Shown: piece after piece, positions 1-11,072 of the stretch | How positions within the stretch are numbered: position 1 is the first letter of the stretch | How the letters are laid out: every line of letters starts with the position of its first letter | NCBI RefSeq assembly: GCF_034190915.1 | Contig: NW_026947491.1 | Location: 26,600,101 to 26,664,100, forward strand | Reading direction: 5' to 3' | DNA length: 64,000 nucleotides | Origin: Cavia porcellus | Lineage: Eukaryota; Chordata; Mammalia; Rodentia; Caviidae | Program-made: the position numbers and the translations under genes | The notes under the pieces: generated by a model | What the model was told of the DNA's origin: nothing | The model's input: only the letters and a program-made list of their open reading frames with translations | Databases searched by the model: none

Positions 1-2388
1 CCTTATAGATCTAGAGAAATCACTCCTAAATTTCATCTGGAACCAGAAGAGACCTAGAATCGCAAAAGCAATTCTAAGCAGCAAAGACAAAGCAGGAGGC
101 ATCACAATCCCTGACTTGAAATTATACTACAAAGCAACAGTAGTAAAATCAACATGGTATTGGAATCAAAACAGAGCTGAAGATCAATGGAATAGATTAG
201 AAGATACAACCACAACTACAAACACACTCAACCACCTTATCTTCGATAAAGGAGCCAAGCAGGTTCACTGGAAGAACGACAGTCTCTTTAATAAATGGTG
301 CTGGAAAAACTGGCTCTCCATTTGCCAAAAACTAAAGCTAGACCCATGTCTATCACCATGTACTAAATTAAAATCTAAATGGGTCAAAGATCTGAATATT
401 AAAACAGAAACGCTAAATCTATTGGAAGACAAATTGGGTAGAAACCTTGGAGACATAGGAGTAGGTAGAGAATTCATGAATAGGACTCAAACTGCACGGG
501 AAATACTTCCCAGAATCAATAACTGGGACCACTTCTTATTAAAAAGTTTTTGCATGTCAAAAGAAATCTCCAGCATAGTGAAAAGAAAACCCACAAACTG
601 GGAAAAGATTTTAGTGAACTCTCTCTCAGACAAGGGACTCTTGTCTAAAACATATAAAGAATTAAAAAAACTCAGACCTTCAAAATTCAAAGATCCAATC
701 CAAAAATGGGCATCTGAGATGAATACGCAATTCTCAGATGAAGAAATGCAAATGGCAAATAAATACATGAAAAAATGCTCATCATCATTGGTAATTAGAG
801 AAATGCAAATTAAAACCACACTGAGATACCATTTCACTCCTGAAAGAATGGCCAGGATCAAGAAAACCAACAACAACAAATGCTGGAGAGGCTGTGGGGA
901 AAAAGGAACTCTCCTGCACTGTTGGTGGGAGTGTAGACTGGTACAGCCTTTGTGGAGATCTGTCTGGAGGTTTCTCAAAAAGTTGGGATTGGAAATCCCA
1001 TTTATTCCAGCTATTCCACTTCTAGGCATATTCCCAGAAGAACTGAAAGCATCATACCACAGGGATATATGTGCACCTATGTTTATAGCAGCACAATTTG
1101 TAATCGCCAGATCTTGGAAACAACCCAAGTGTCCATCAACTGAGGAATGGATAAAAAAGTTGTGGTATTTCTATACAATGGAGTATTATTCCGCTATAAA
1201 GAAGGATCGCATTGAGATATTTATCAATAAATGGGCGCAGCTTGAGACCATACTCATAAGTGAAATAAATCAATCTCGCATGTATGAATACCGAATAGTT
1301 TCCCTAATGTAAGTAATGATTCAAATATATAAAAATATGTGGTAATCATGATTCCCCATTATGTGGCCTTGAAGCCTTATAAAATTTTCACTTATTAATT
1401 AGAAAGACTTTACTCTGGGCTTTTTGATATGGAAATATTTGAAGCTATAGTATATGAAGTTTTATCCAAATATTTTAAGGAAAAAGACAGACAGTATGGT
1501 AACTACTATTCTTTAAAAAAAATTATTTAGCTATTTCTTATGTTTATTTTAATTAAGGGAAAAACTTAAAAAATTAGGATATATAGTAGTAACTCTTTTT
1601 GATCTCCTATTAACTTGTTTTGAAGTCCTGTAATACTCCCAAGATCTTGTTTTGACTGATTAGACTCTGTTCCATTCTGTGCGATAGTAGCAAGTTTGAA
1701 GGTATAGGCAACTAATTTGAAGGCAATAAGATTCACAAAGATGCCCATTCTGGTTTGACTATTGTCTCCTTTGGAAGTCCTGTAATGTTCACAATGCCTA
1801 AGTTTTATTGGTCTTGTTCTCCACTGTTTTGTCCGGCTTTATAATATCTAATGAGATGGACAATTCCTTTTAAGGAAACAAGAGACAATGTTGATAACCA
1901 TTGTTGATGACCTTGTACTCTGTTCTACATCATGTGCTATGTCTATCCTTGGTTTGGACTTACAGCTTTGTTTTGCCATATTTGACTTTATTCTCTCCCC
2001 CCCAAGAGAGTAATGAGAACTGAGTAGTAATAAAATCCAAAATGTGTAAATTTTGTTATAAAAAAGAGAGGGAGGGGAAAAAAAAAAGAGCTCTAACGGA
2101 TATAACAACAAGTGTGTTTAGGGATGTTAAATAGCTGACTATATTAATGTTTTTGGATCATTGAACACAGCTGTTTGCAGTCTCTCCGTTTGAATGTCTA
2201 CTTTGTATTCTTTGATACTGTGATTTGAGCAACTATTTCCAAGATGATATTATGTAATCTATTAACAGGTGATTTCTTACTGTTATGTTTTTTTTTTGTA
2301 GTTATGTATTATGTGTAACCTTACACTGCTTTGTTTTGTTTTGTGTTTTTCTCTTTTTCCTCTTAAATAAAAAAAAAAAAAAAAAAAA
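1..2388 (+). mobile_element. L1 (LINE-1) retrotransposon, 3' part
   Basis: This is the 3' portion of an L1 element. It runs from inside ORF2 at the left edge, through the ORF2 stop at 1310-1312 and an AT-rich 3' UTR, to an AATAAA-like signal and A-tail at about 2368-2388. The 3' UTR contains two diverged copies of a module beginning GAAGTCCTGTAAT (about 1622 and 1779). Its last 250 bases are recognisably homologous to the 3' end of the element at 60.4-63.9 kb. The 5' end lies off the window. Confidence 0.93.
2..1312 (+). CDS. L1 ORF2 protein, C-terminal 436 codons, open to its stop
   Basis: L1 ORF2 encodes the endonuclease and reverse transcriptase that act on the L1 RNA in target-primed insertion. 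Only the region after the reverse transcriptase is present. The frame is open from base 2 to TAA at 1310-1312 with no lesion. Landmarks are FIWNQKRPRIAKAIL (about 44-90), the conserved KLYYKA and WYWNQNRAEDQWNR blocks, and a C-terminal cysteine-rich motif (CWRGCGEKGTLLHCWWEC, about 880-935). AIPLLGIFPEE and YYSAIKKD follow. There is no true start codon because the upstream ORF2 is outside the window. An uninterrupted frame this long suggests recent insertion. Whether the whole element is intact cannot be judged here. Confidence 0.92.
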   Translation, partial: LIDLEKSLLNFIWNQKRPRIAKAILSSKDKAGGITIPDLKLYYKATVVKSTWYWNQNRAEDQWNRLEDTTTTTNTLNHLIFDKGAKQVHWKNDSLFNKWCWKNWLSICQKLKLDPCLSPCTKLKSKWVKDLNIKTETLNLLEDKLGRNLGDIGVGREFMNRTQTAREILPRINNWDHFLLKSFCMSKEISSIVKRKPTNWEKILVNSLSDKGLLSKTYKELKKLRPSKFKDPIQKWASEMNTQFSDEEMQMANKYMKKCSSSLVIREMQIKTTLRYHFTPERMARIKKTNNNKCWRGCGEKGTLLHCWWECRLVQPLWRSVWRFLKKLGLEIPFIPAIPLLGIFPEELKASYHRDICAPMFIAAQFVIARSWKQPKCPSTEEWIKKLWYFYTMEYYSAIKKDRIEIFINKWAQLETILISEINQSRMYEYRIVSLM

Positions 2389-4939
2389 GCAGAGCTATTC
2401 CTAGCTGTCAGGGTCTCACACTTGGCTGTCAAACACAGGTCCTTCCAGCGTCAGCAAGGAGCCCTGCACCTTAAATGTGCTGGAAGGCGACTGTCCAGGG
2501 CTCAGGACCTGCTGGAGCCAGCAGGTGAGTGGTTGCTAGGGATGCAGGTGGAAAGGGCTCCATGAGCCTTAAGCCTGAGCAGCTTATGTTAAATTCGTCC
2601 TTCTCCCCTTTTGAGGCTGCTGTTGATCGAGTATTTTCTGTATTTTACAACTAACTGCCGAGGTATTCAAGAAAACTTTTGTGGCTGACTAGATGAGTCC
2701 CTCTTACCCACTAAAACCCACATGATCTATTCACAACAGATCAGAAGAGCACAGCACATGGTGAAAATATCCCACCTTCTCCAACCCATGACTTCCATAA
2801 ATTTCAGTTTCTTAATTGTGTTCCTCATTGTAATTTCCCAGAGTATGTTATATTGGGTTTTTTTGTTCCCAATTTCTGTTGAATGTCACTGAGATCTGCT
2901 GATCTTTAGTTAAAAAGTCAGTACTCTCTAAGAGGGAAAGTGGATTCTAAGCCTTGCTGTTGTACTTTACAAACCAGTTATACATCACATATCACCGTGT
3001 ATGTCCCCCGGATCTGTGGACACATAAGAAAGGTGAAACGGAAAGTTAATGTATTAAGAAAAGACAAAATAATAATATAAGGACCAATTTGCAATTCTCA
3101 AAATCTTGGAATAAAATCATCTAAATATCTGTCACCATAGATGATTCTTTCAATGCTTTCATTTATACTGTAACAACATTTTAAAAGCACACAAAATACA
3201 ATAGGACATTGAAAATGATGCTGTGTCACCCTGTAATCATGTTAGCATTTACTGTTTTCCTGTTGTCTATGCATAGCTATCAAAATGCTAATAGTAAAGT
3301 AATTAAAATGACATGTTTTCATTAAGTATCATTTGGTTTTATGACAAGATATATTGCATGAAAATGACAAAAGAATTAAAAGATGTACGAAAGAAATCAG
3401 GAAAATATCAAGAAACATCACCATGAAGCCCAGCACCCCTGACCTCTGCACTGGATGCAGCTCTCTCTGAAAATGGAATAGCAGGGTCCCTGGATACCCT
3501 GGGTTGAAACTGTATCTGTTTCTGGTCCCCAAGTATTCATCTTTGGTGTCTCAGGAATAAGTGACAGATACCATGATACAATTCAGCATCTGCTGCATCT
3601 TAATAGTAGGGTGCTTGTGAAAGAAATACATACCTTTTGAGAATGTTTTCTTTATCTTACCTAACAGAAGGCCAATATTTATGTCACATTAGTAGGAATA
3701 AATGATTCCAATCAAGTAACATTTATTACTTCTAGTTCATCTGTCCTTAGACGAGTATTTTCTTTTAATGGCACAAAGTACAAACTAAAACAGACAAACA
3801 CAGACTTACAAACACAAACACTTCTCACAAAAAATAATTTTAAAGACAGCAGCAAAATTAGCACTTACAGCACACATTAGAAACTACTAAGCTCTGCTAT
3901 TTATAATGTAAGTCTGATGTTACATGAAAGAGAGAAGGCAGGTTAAGAGAAATGATTGTAGGCTTTTTTGTGCTTAGAAAAAGTTGAGCCAGGCTGGTGT
4001 GGGGTCGTGAGCTACAGCTGTGCCCATGCCTCCTGATTCTCTTCTCACTTTCTCTCCCAAGTTTCCCACCATCAATTACATGGACATTGGATCCTGTCTC
4101 AGCATCAGTGATTTGGAGGGTCTGAATCTGAGCAAACATAGAGCTCCAAGGCAGAAGCAGGGTCTCAGGGAGAAAAGGCAAACAACAACCCAGGGGACAG
4201 GGGACAGGAGACAGGGGACAGTAGCTTGGAGTAGAGTAGGGACAACAGGGGTGGAGACAAATCAAATTATGCCTTTCTGTCAAAGACAGAATGTCAAGAA
4301 AAAAACTACAAACCCATAGAAAGAAAGAACCTAGGCACTTAACAGCTCAGGGTGAAAGCCCCATGTTCAATCCTTAACACCATGATAAAGGAAGAGAACA
4401 GTTACTAGGCTGGCTGCTAGGATGAGTGCTAAGAGAGGAAGAGGCCACCCAAGATGCCTCCATGGTTTTAGGCCTAAGCAACTGGAAAGGTGGAGTCTCC
4501 TGCACCTGACACACTTTAAAGCACGTGAGGAGAACTTGTTCTAGGAGTGACACTAAAGGCTGAATTCAGGATCTAGAAGGCTAGAGATACTATTAGACAT
4601 GCAAAGGAAATGTCACAGAGACTACTGATTTCATGAGCCTGGATTTCACAATAGGCTATTGGTTGAAGACACAACTTCCACAGTTGCTGTGTAGCTGGTA
4701 TTTGATGCCACAGAACTGAAGGTGATCACTATGAGGTAAGAGAAAGATCATCATAGGGATGATCTAGGATCTGGATCCTGCTACATACTAGATTTGACAG
4801 GTAAGGAGGATTCATCAGGTGACAAAGGAGGTCAGGCAAATGCAAGCTTGTCATCAGTGCCTGATGTTCACATTTTAACAGAGAGTGGCCCCTTTTGAGA
4901 GTAAATACTGTTTGCCTCAAAGTCTGTTTTATGTGACTA
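2389..4939. other. No gene recognised
   Basis: This is unique-looking or heavily decayed sequence. An exon-like open stretch ends at a good donor near 2525 (CCAGCAG then GTGAGTGG), but I could not assign it. A weak ID-like remnant lies at about 4325-4395. Short open frames here have no family features I can recognise. Confidence 0.5.
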
Positions 4940-5078
4940 TTTTATTTTTATTTTTGAGATATGGTCTTGATAAGCAGTTCAGGCTCTTGAACCAGGCTGC
5001 CCTCATACTCAGGGCGATCCTCCTGCCTCAGTCTCTGGAGCACTGGGATTACATGTGTATATCACCATGCCTGGCTCT
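4940..5078 (-). repeat. B1 SINE, reverse orientation
   Basis: This is a 7SL-derived B1 element read in reverse. It starts with TTTTTGAGATATGGTCT (the complement of the 3' end) and runs to CCTCCTGCCTCAGTCTC and CACCATGCCTGGC (the complement of the 5' end). It is moderately diverged. Confidence 0.85.
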
Positions 5079-5301
5079 TATGTGATTTCAAAGGAGCTGT
5101 GCCATGAGATTTTCCTTACTAGAGGTCCTCACATCTTTCTCTATGCTTTTACTCTGTTTTATTTCTGGTACTTTAGTTTCCCTTCCTCCCAGCCCCTCCT
5201 GTCCCAGCTCCCTGGGGTGGCCTAGAACAGTAGCAGTCTGCAGCTTTAATGGCACTCCACCCATCAACCACTCCCTGGAGAAGGCCTCACTAGGTCCCTT
5301 A

Positions 5302-5378
5302 TGACGTCACAGTTCCACTGGGCCAATGGGATGGGAGGTCTGAGACCACGCCCCGCTGTGTTGTGTTTGGCTCCGCCC
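5302..5378 (+). promoter_or_regulatory. Promoter-like cluster ahead of the GOLGA2-like locus: CRE, CCAAT and GC boxes
   Basis: A perfect palindromic cAMP response element, TGACGTCA, lies at 5302-5309. A CCAAT box lies at 5323-5327 in GGCCAATGGG. GC boxes follow at 5346-5356 (CCACGCCCCGC) and 5371-5378 (CTCCGCCC). The cluster sits 80-160 bases upstream of the first homologous coding exon, where a TATA-less promoter would be expected. Function is inferred from position and motifs only. Confidence 0.6.
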
Positions 5379-6242
5379 TGGTTACCCCTCTTGTGGGCAG
5401 GTTGTGGAGTTCAGTGGAGGGTGTTGGAGGAAGTTTCCCTGTGATGGAAGGGATTGTCATGAAGTGGTCCCACCCTTTTTCCCCTCCCTGTGTTGGAATA
5501 CCTGAGGAAATCAGAAAGCAGAAATTGGCTGCAGCCAAGAAAAAGGTAATGCGAACAGGGTCCCAGCCCCTGGACCCAGAGCAAGTCCCAGATAGCAGCT
5601 CCTTGGCAGAGTCTATACCCCCTGGAAGCAAATGGGGAGGACCCCCAGCACTCCAGTGCCCCCTTCAAGTCCTCTCACAGCCCCTCTCCTTCCAGCCCAA
5701 ATGATGCCTCCACCTCCAGAGGGTCACACCTGTAGGCCTCACGTGGGGCTTGGCTCTGGCCTCATACTCATCCCACACACTTACCTCCCTGAGCCCTACA
5801 TCAGAGGACCTCCTTCCCTTCCCCTGTGTGGGCACAGAGTAGGGTGGGGGCACACACAGATTCTGGGCACAAGGAGGGGGGAATAAAATGTGCTTGAGAC
5901 CCTTTCCAGTGGACACTGTCATCACTAACCCTCAGCTGTCCCTTAATCTTCCCACTTTGTACCTAAAGCAGCTTTAACCCTTTGCTGGTTTCTCTGGTGG
6001 AGACACAGATTTCTGTCTGGAAGGGCCTGTGAACATGGGAATGGGTGCAGAGAGGTTTTGGTCACAGGTTTGGGCACCTTAACTGAGACACTGACAATGT
6101 AAAAACTTCATCGGGGACCTCAAAAGCCTGACAGTCTCTCTGGGCGGCCACAGGATTTCCGACGTGTGTTGGATTTTTCCCAGGGGTTGTCTCTAAGAGT
6201 GACCCAAAATGTTTTCTTATTGTCCCCTGTACCTCTGACTCT

Positions 6243-6243
6243 C

Positions 6244-6292
<49 letters not shown>
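6243..6292 (+). repeat. (TG)n microsatellite
   Basis: About 24 uninterrupted TG units lie in the first intron of the GOLGA2-like locus. Confidence 0.97.
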
Positions 6293-6297
<5 letters not shown>

Positions 6298-7534
6298 GAT
6301 GGCTAAGCCCACAGCATTCAAAAGCAGAGGAAGCTCTCTGTTACTGAGCTGTAGCCCAGCCTGTTACTGACTCTTTCCCCCTGACTCCTAGGGATTAAGT
6401 GCAGGGAGCACAGCTCCATGCTCAGCGCTTTTTATTTTGTATTCTTTCTATTTGAGGAGGCATTTTACTGCTTCTATCCTCTCAAGCTTCCCTCATTTTT
6501 ATCCTGTTATTGCGACACCACCCGTGTTTGGGGTTACAGGCCTACACCGCAGTGACAAGTTACTCGTTCTCTTTCTCTTTTCTTTCATTTCTTACTTTCT
6601 GATGTCTAGCCACATTAACTGCTCACTTCTTGAGTGACTAGTTGATCATGACTGTGAGCTGTGGGGCTGTTGGCAGCGTTAAGCAGGTGGTGTGCATAAT
6701 AGTACGCTACAGATAGTATGCAGGAGGATGTGAACACAGCAGCTCACTGCTTTCATGAGTATCATTGCTCCTCTTTCTGCAGCTAAGACAGTTTCAAAAA
6801 CAGAAGAAGTCTGACCACTCTCCAGTGGACAAAAGAGTAAGTTTTTAAAAAGCATAAAACCTAAGCCTGCCAGTGGAGGAGAATATCACCCACATGAAGC
6901 TGTGAGTCATGGGTGGCCAGGCAGCTGAGGATGGGGCTGCAATGGCAGTAGAGGGTCAGGGTGCAGATGAGAACAAGGTCAGGTGCTGAGAATCCTGCAT
7001 TCTGGGGCTGGGCCTGCTCTAGCTCAGTGGGAGAGTGTCAAAGAGAGGACTGCGGCTTGGGGCCCGAAGAGGGAAAATGGGACAGATGCTAGGGTGCTAG
7101 GAGTGTCTGAGCTCATTGGTCCCTTCCTCCATCTATTGTCCCCCGTGCCTTGGCAGGTGCATGAGTTCAAGAATGTGCGGGACAGGGAGGCTGAGAAGCT
7201 TCCTGTAAAGTTGAGCGAACTGAAGAACTGCAGGGGTGAGTGGGCACAAGGGTGACTCTGGGAGGGAGGGGTACCCAGGCTGTGGGTGGGGCTCACACTG
7301 CCCCAGGAAGGAGGGTGGATTCAAGGGCACAGTGACAAAGGGAAACGCATCTGTGCCAGGAGCTGGCAATTTAGTCCTACCTCTGGGCCTCAGTATCCCC
7401 ATTTGCAGAGAGTGTTGTGCCCCCTGCCAACCCACACCCAGGGTCCATATAGGGAATTGGTTTTAGGCCTGGCCATGCTGTGGGCATGACGAATCAGTCA
7501 TGAGGAAGCCAAGGCCCAAGCAAGGAGCCTGCAG

Positions 7535-7943
7535 TGGGGGCTGAGACTGAGGAGCTTGTTCAGGGCCCAGAGGCCCGGACCCTTATGGCTGCCTCCTTTG
7601 TCACCTGTGCCCCAGTCCCACAGCCCCGAGCAGGGCCCTCCTTGGCAGAGCAGCAGCTGCTGTTGGAGCTGCAGCACGTGAGATCAGAGCTGGAGTGCCT
7701 CTCAGGGCAGCTAAAGACCACCCAGGAAGAAAACCTGCCCTGAGGAACACAGCCAGCCAGCAGGAGCAGCGCCTTCTTCAGGTTGAGATCAAGGCCCAGC
7801 TGTGGGCTGCTGAGGAGGCTCAGCACAGGAGCACCCCGCAGCAGCGACTGGAGGAACAGCAGACCACCGTGGCGGGGTTAGGAGTGCAGAACTGCGTGAT
7901 GAAGGGGCAGCTGGCCCAGATGCAGGACAGCTTGCAGAGGCTG
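7535..7943 (+). pseudogene. GOLGA2-like coiled-coil exon with one frameshift
   Basis: The exon begins after CCTGCAG and continues the phase-1 exon ending at 7235. It encodes a proline-rich linker (VPQPRAGPSLAEQQLLLELQ) and then a coiled coil matching the GOLGA2 segment with EGLAGQLQ. Just after TTQEENL the frame runs into TGA at 7741-7743. The homologous sequence resumes in the next frame as LRNTASQQEQRLLQVE and goes on to GQLAQMQDSLQRL, then the donor CTG|GTGTGT. The lesion is consistent with loss of one base at about 7737. I did not write a repaired reading. Confidence 0.75.
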
Positions 7944-8960
7944 GTGTGTGTCCACTGCTCACTGGGCTCCTCACTGCCAGCACCTTGAGGGCACAGCAGC
8001 ACACTAACCCCTCTGCATTCTTCCCACACAACACATTGGGCCACTGTCCCCCTCAATCATGAAAGTGTCCTGTGAGCCAGAACCCTGCTGGGGCATCTCC
8101 TGCAGGCAGGGGATGATTCTGCATCCTGCCCTGCACTGTAGACACCCAGGTGGCGTCTCGGGTCTGCCTGTGCAGGTGGCACTGATTACCATTCTCTGTA
8201 GAGAGAAGAGAACACCAATATAGTGACCACCTTGAGCTCAGAGCAGCTGAGAAACCATGAGTGGACTCTGAAGCTGGGCCAGCTGCAGGAGGACATCTTG
8301 GAACTCAAGGCGGTGGTAGGTGACTCCTGCCCCATGGGACTGGGCTAGGACAGAGGTGCCGCCCATGGGGAGGGGAGGTGCTAGGGCCACACCTGATCTC
8401 CTATACCAGGGCTGACAGCTGACCCCAGAGTCCTGCAGTGTCTGGCAGAGCAATTCTGGGAGTGTCTCTTGCTCTAGGCCTCTGACTGTTGGAGGTGTGT
8501 GGCTCTGGGGTCTAACCAGGTCCTGATGTCACTTCTCTGCCAGAAGCCTGAGTCTTCTACTCCTAGGAGTAGACAGGAGGAGACAGGGTAGGAGGGAGGC
8601 TCCTTGGTTTCACACTGGGCTGGGTCTCAGCTTCACTGGTCACAGTTTCAGTGCTGCCCATCCCCAGCCTCAGTTGCCATTCCTTCCACTGGATGTTAGC
8701 ATTTTCTTCAGAGACTTGTTGGACTTAGTGAGACTATGTGTGCACGCTGGAGACTAGAGGAGACCACTTAGAACACACGTTGCATGGCTCCATCTGATTC
8801 TCCACAGCTGTGGCGTGAAGTCCAAGTTCAAGAACAGAGGTTCCAGGGCTGGAGGCTGGGAACAGGAGGCCAGCAGTTCAGAGTGGCCCCTACCAAATTT
8901 CTGAGCTCAGGGTGCTGAGGCCCCAGGGGATTCCTGCCCTCACTTCTGGGTCTTCTGCAG

Positions 8961-9176
8961 GTGGTGCTGAAGAGCCAGGAGGCCCAGGTGCTGCAGCTGC
9001 AGAGAGACCAGCTGCTGGGCACCCTGTGCCAGGGCACTGAGGCCTGGTTACAGCTGGCCTCTGAAAAGCAGGCTCTTCAATGGCAGTTCTCCCAACTAGT
9101 AATGCAGCTGCAGGAGAAACACGAACAAGAAAACAAGGCCCTGGAGAACATCTTCCAAGACCTGAAGAAGACCCAA
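8961..9176 (+). pseudogene. GOLGA2-like coiled-coil exon, best preserved
   Basis: This exon is flanked by TCTTCTGCAG and a GTGTTT donor and is open for 72 codons. VVLKSQEAQVLQLQRDQLLG matches the most recognisable part of the GOLGA2 C-terminal coiled coil (LKSQEAQ, QQRDQYLGHLQQ). The exon before it (8202-8315, REENTNIVTTLSSEQ to QEDILELKAV) aligns with the preceding GOLGA2 segment. Confidence 0.8.
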
Positions 9177-10144
9177 GTGTTTGAGGCTGCTGAGGCTGGG
9201 CCCCTGCCTGGGAGGATCTGGCTGCCTCTGACTTGTCACTGTCCATCCTTACCTACAGGAAGTGGTGCAATCCTCCAGGCTGCAGAAACAGCAATCAGCC
9301 CCGGGCAGAGATCTGGCACTGCCCCGGGAAGCTGAGTGGAGGTGTCAGTGCTGGATGGGCTGAGGAGCACTCTGAGAAAGAGAGTGGAGGGGGAAGAGAT
9401 CCCGGAGGGCTGCTCATTCTCTCCCAGAGGGTGGTGGGCCAGGGGGACCTGGTGAGGTGGGTGGAGGGGACCCGGGACTGCACTGCCTCCCTTGTGGGGC
9501 TTACTGGGGACCCTCCTGACTGATTGCTCCCAATTGGAAATGAAGGGGATGTGGAGGAAAGGGACACGAAGAGCCCTCAGACCAACAGCACCACTCCTGA
9601 GGCTGTGGGCAGCTCAGAGGCCGAGGTGAGCTGGGCTCTGCTTTGAGCCTGCCCTGGGTCTCCTTCCCTGCCTCTCCCTCTGAGGTCCCTTAGAACATCC
9701 CAATACTTTGGATTTTCCCATCCCCTCATTTCCCTGGACCTTCTCTGGAAGCAGTGGTCACACCCCATCCCCTAGGAGCAACAGGTGCCAGTGGCAGAAG
9801 GGAGGCTCCTTTGTACCCCATGCAACTGTCATCTGGATAGCTCCCCCCACAGAATCACACCCTGCCTCCACACATGGTATTTGTCAACAGAGGTCCCACC
9901 GCTGTGCAGAAACAGTGGGCTCAGCCACCCAGTCATCATGCAAAGGCAGCCATGCCCGAGCATAGACTAGTGGAAATCCCGACCCAGGGCAAACCTAAGG
10001 AGGAGGCTTCAGTACCCAGGAGCAGTGGTGACCATGTGGCCACAGTGCAAGTGCAGGAGAGGCTGTTCCACCCGGCTGAGAAGGGTGGACAGGACAGGTT
10101 GCCACAGAGCCCTGACTCTGTGCTCTGCCTCCTATTTCGTGCAG

Positions 10145-10232
10145 GCCTTGCAGGACAAGGCAGTGATTGAAGAGAGTGTGGAGGAGCTGCCATGTCAGGG
10201 CCTGCTGCTCTGTGGTGATTCCAGCACCGCTG
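10145..10232 (+). pseudogene. GOLGA2-like exon, EKADLKERVEEL-equivalent
   Basis: The exon follows TTTCGTGCAG and ends at CTG|GTGAGC. It encodes ALQDKAVIEESVEELPCQG, which aligns with the GOLGA2 block around EKADLKERVEELEHRC. The preceding homologous coding ends at about 10098, leaving an intron of only about 46 bases. Either that boundary is wrong or the intron has shrunk. Confidence 0.7.
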
Positions 10233-10327
10233 GTGAGCTGGGCCAGGGCCCCTGCAGCAGGGGCACTAAGGTTTGGGATTTGGGGAGGCCTGCAAGTGAC
10301 CTGTGACTATTGTTCTCCTTTGCACAG

Positions 10328-10778
10328 CCGAGCACCCTGACATCTGCCCCAAACAGGGGCCAGTCCTTAAAAAGAGGAATTATGAGGAGGAGGACACACA
10401 GAAGGAGGAGGTGGATGGACCAATGGAAGAGGAGGAAGAGCAGGAGAATCAGGAGGAAGAGGAGAAGTATGAACAAGTGGAGGAGGAGGAGGAGGAGGAA
10501 GAAGTGGTGGAGGAGGAGGAGCGTTGTAAGCAGGAGGAGGAGGATCAGTGAGTGGAGGAGGTGGATGAACAAGTAGAGGAGCAGGAAGAGGCAGAGGAAA
10601 AGGAGGAGCAGCAGCCAGAAGGGCAGGAGGAGGAAGCGGACATGGAGGAGGAGCAGGAGCTGGAGGAGCAGGAGTCGAGGAGGAAGAGGAAAAGGAGGAA
10701 GAGATGCAGGCAGAGGATCAGCAGCAGGAGGAGGAGGAACATATACACCAGCTGTTCCCAGTGAAGGGAGAGGAGAAG
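10328..10778 (+). pseudogene. Glutamate-rich exon of the GOLGA2-like locus
   Basis: The exon follows GCACAG and begins EHPDICPKQGPVLKKRNYEE. It then runs into about 350 bases of GAG/GAA-dominated repeats interspersed with glutamine and valine. The frame meets TGA at 10549-10551, where GATCA|GTGAGT could also act as a splice donor. It stays Glu-rich in the same frame to about 10675, then shifts frame to end at GEEK with donor GAGAAG|GTAGGT. GOLGA2 itself has a short acidic run, so this is an expanded relative. Low-complexity purine DNA like this is prone to slippage. Confidence 0.7.
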
Positions 10779-11072
10779 GTAGGTCTGGATGTCTCCTTAG
10801 GCTGGGTCAGGGTGGGCCCTGAGCCTCTGTCTTTTTGGTAAAATAATGCTGCTTGTGCTGCAGGAGGTGGTTCTGATCCTGAAAACAGATTGCAGGTCCG
10901 GTCAGGATGAGTTTAAGGGCACTGCACAGAGCCGTGGCGAGGAGCCCACTGTGGGATCCCCACCCACCAAGCACGCTGCAGCCTCAGATGAGGAGTGCGG
11001 TCCTGGGAGGGATGGGCAGGGGCAGGCATGGCAAGGGGCACACACTCAGTGCCTGCTGCTCTCTCCCCAAAG

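Noticed and set aside
2400..2530. Open segment ending in a good donor, possibly an exon
   Set aside because: No recognisable family and no partner exons nearby. The donor consensus alone is weak evidence.
10195..10748. Leucine- and serine-rich open frames on the minus strand
   Set aside because: They are the antisense shadow of the GAG/GAA repeat in the Glu-rich exon (CTC/CTT and TCC codons).
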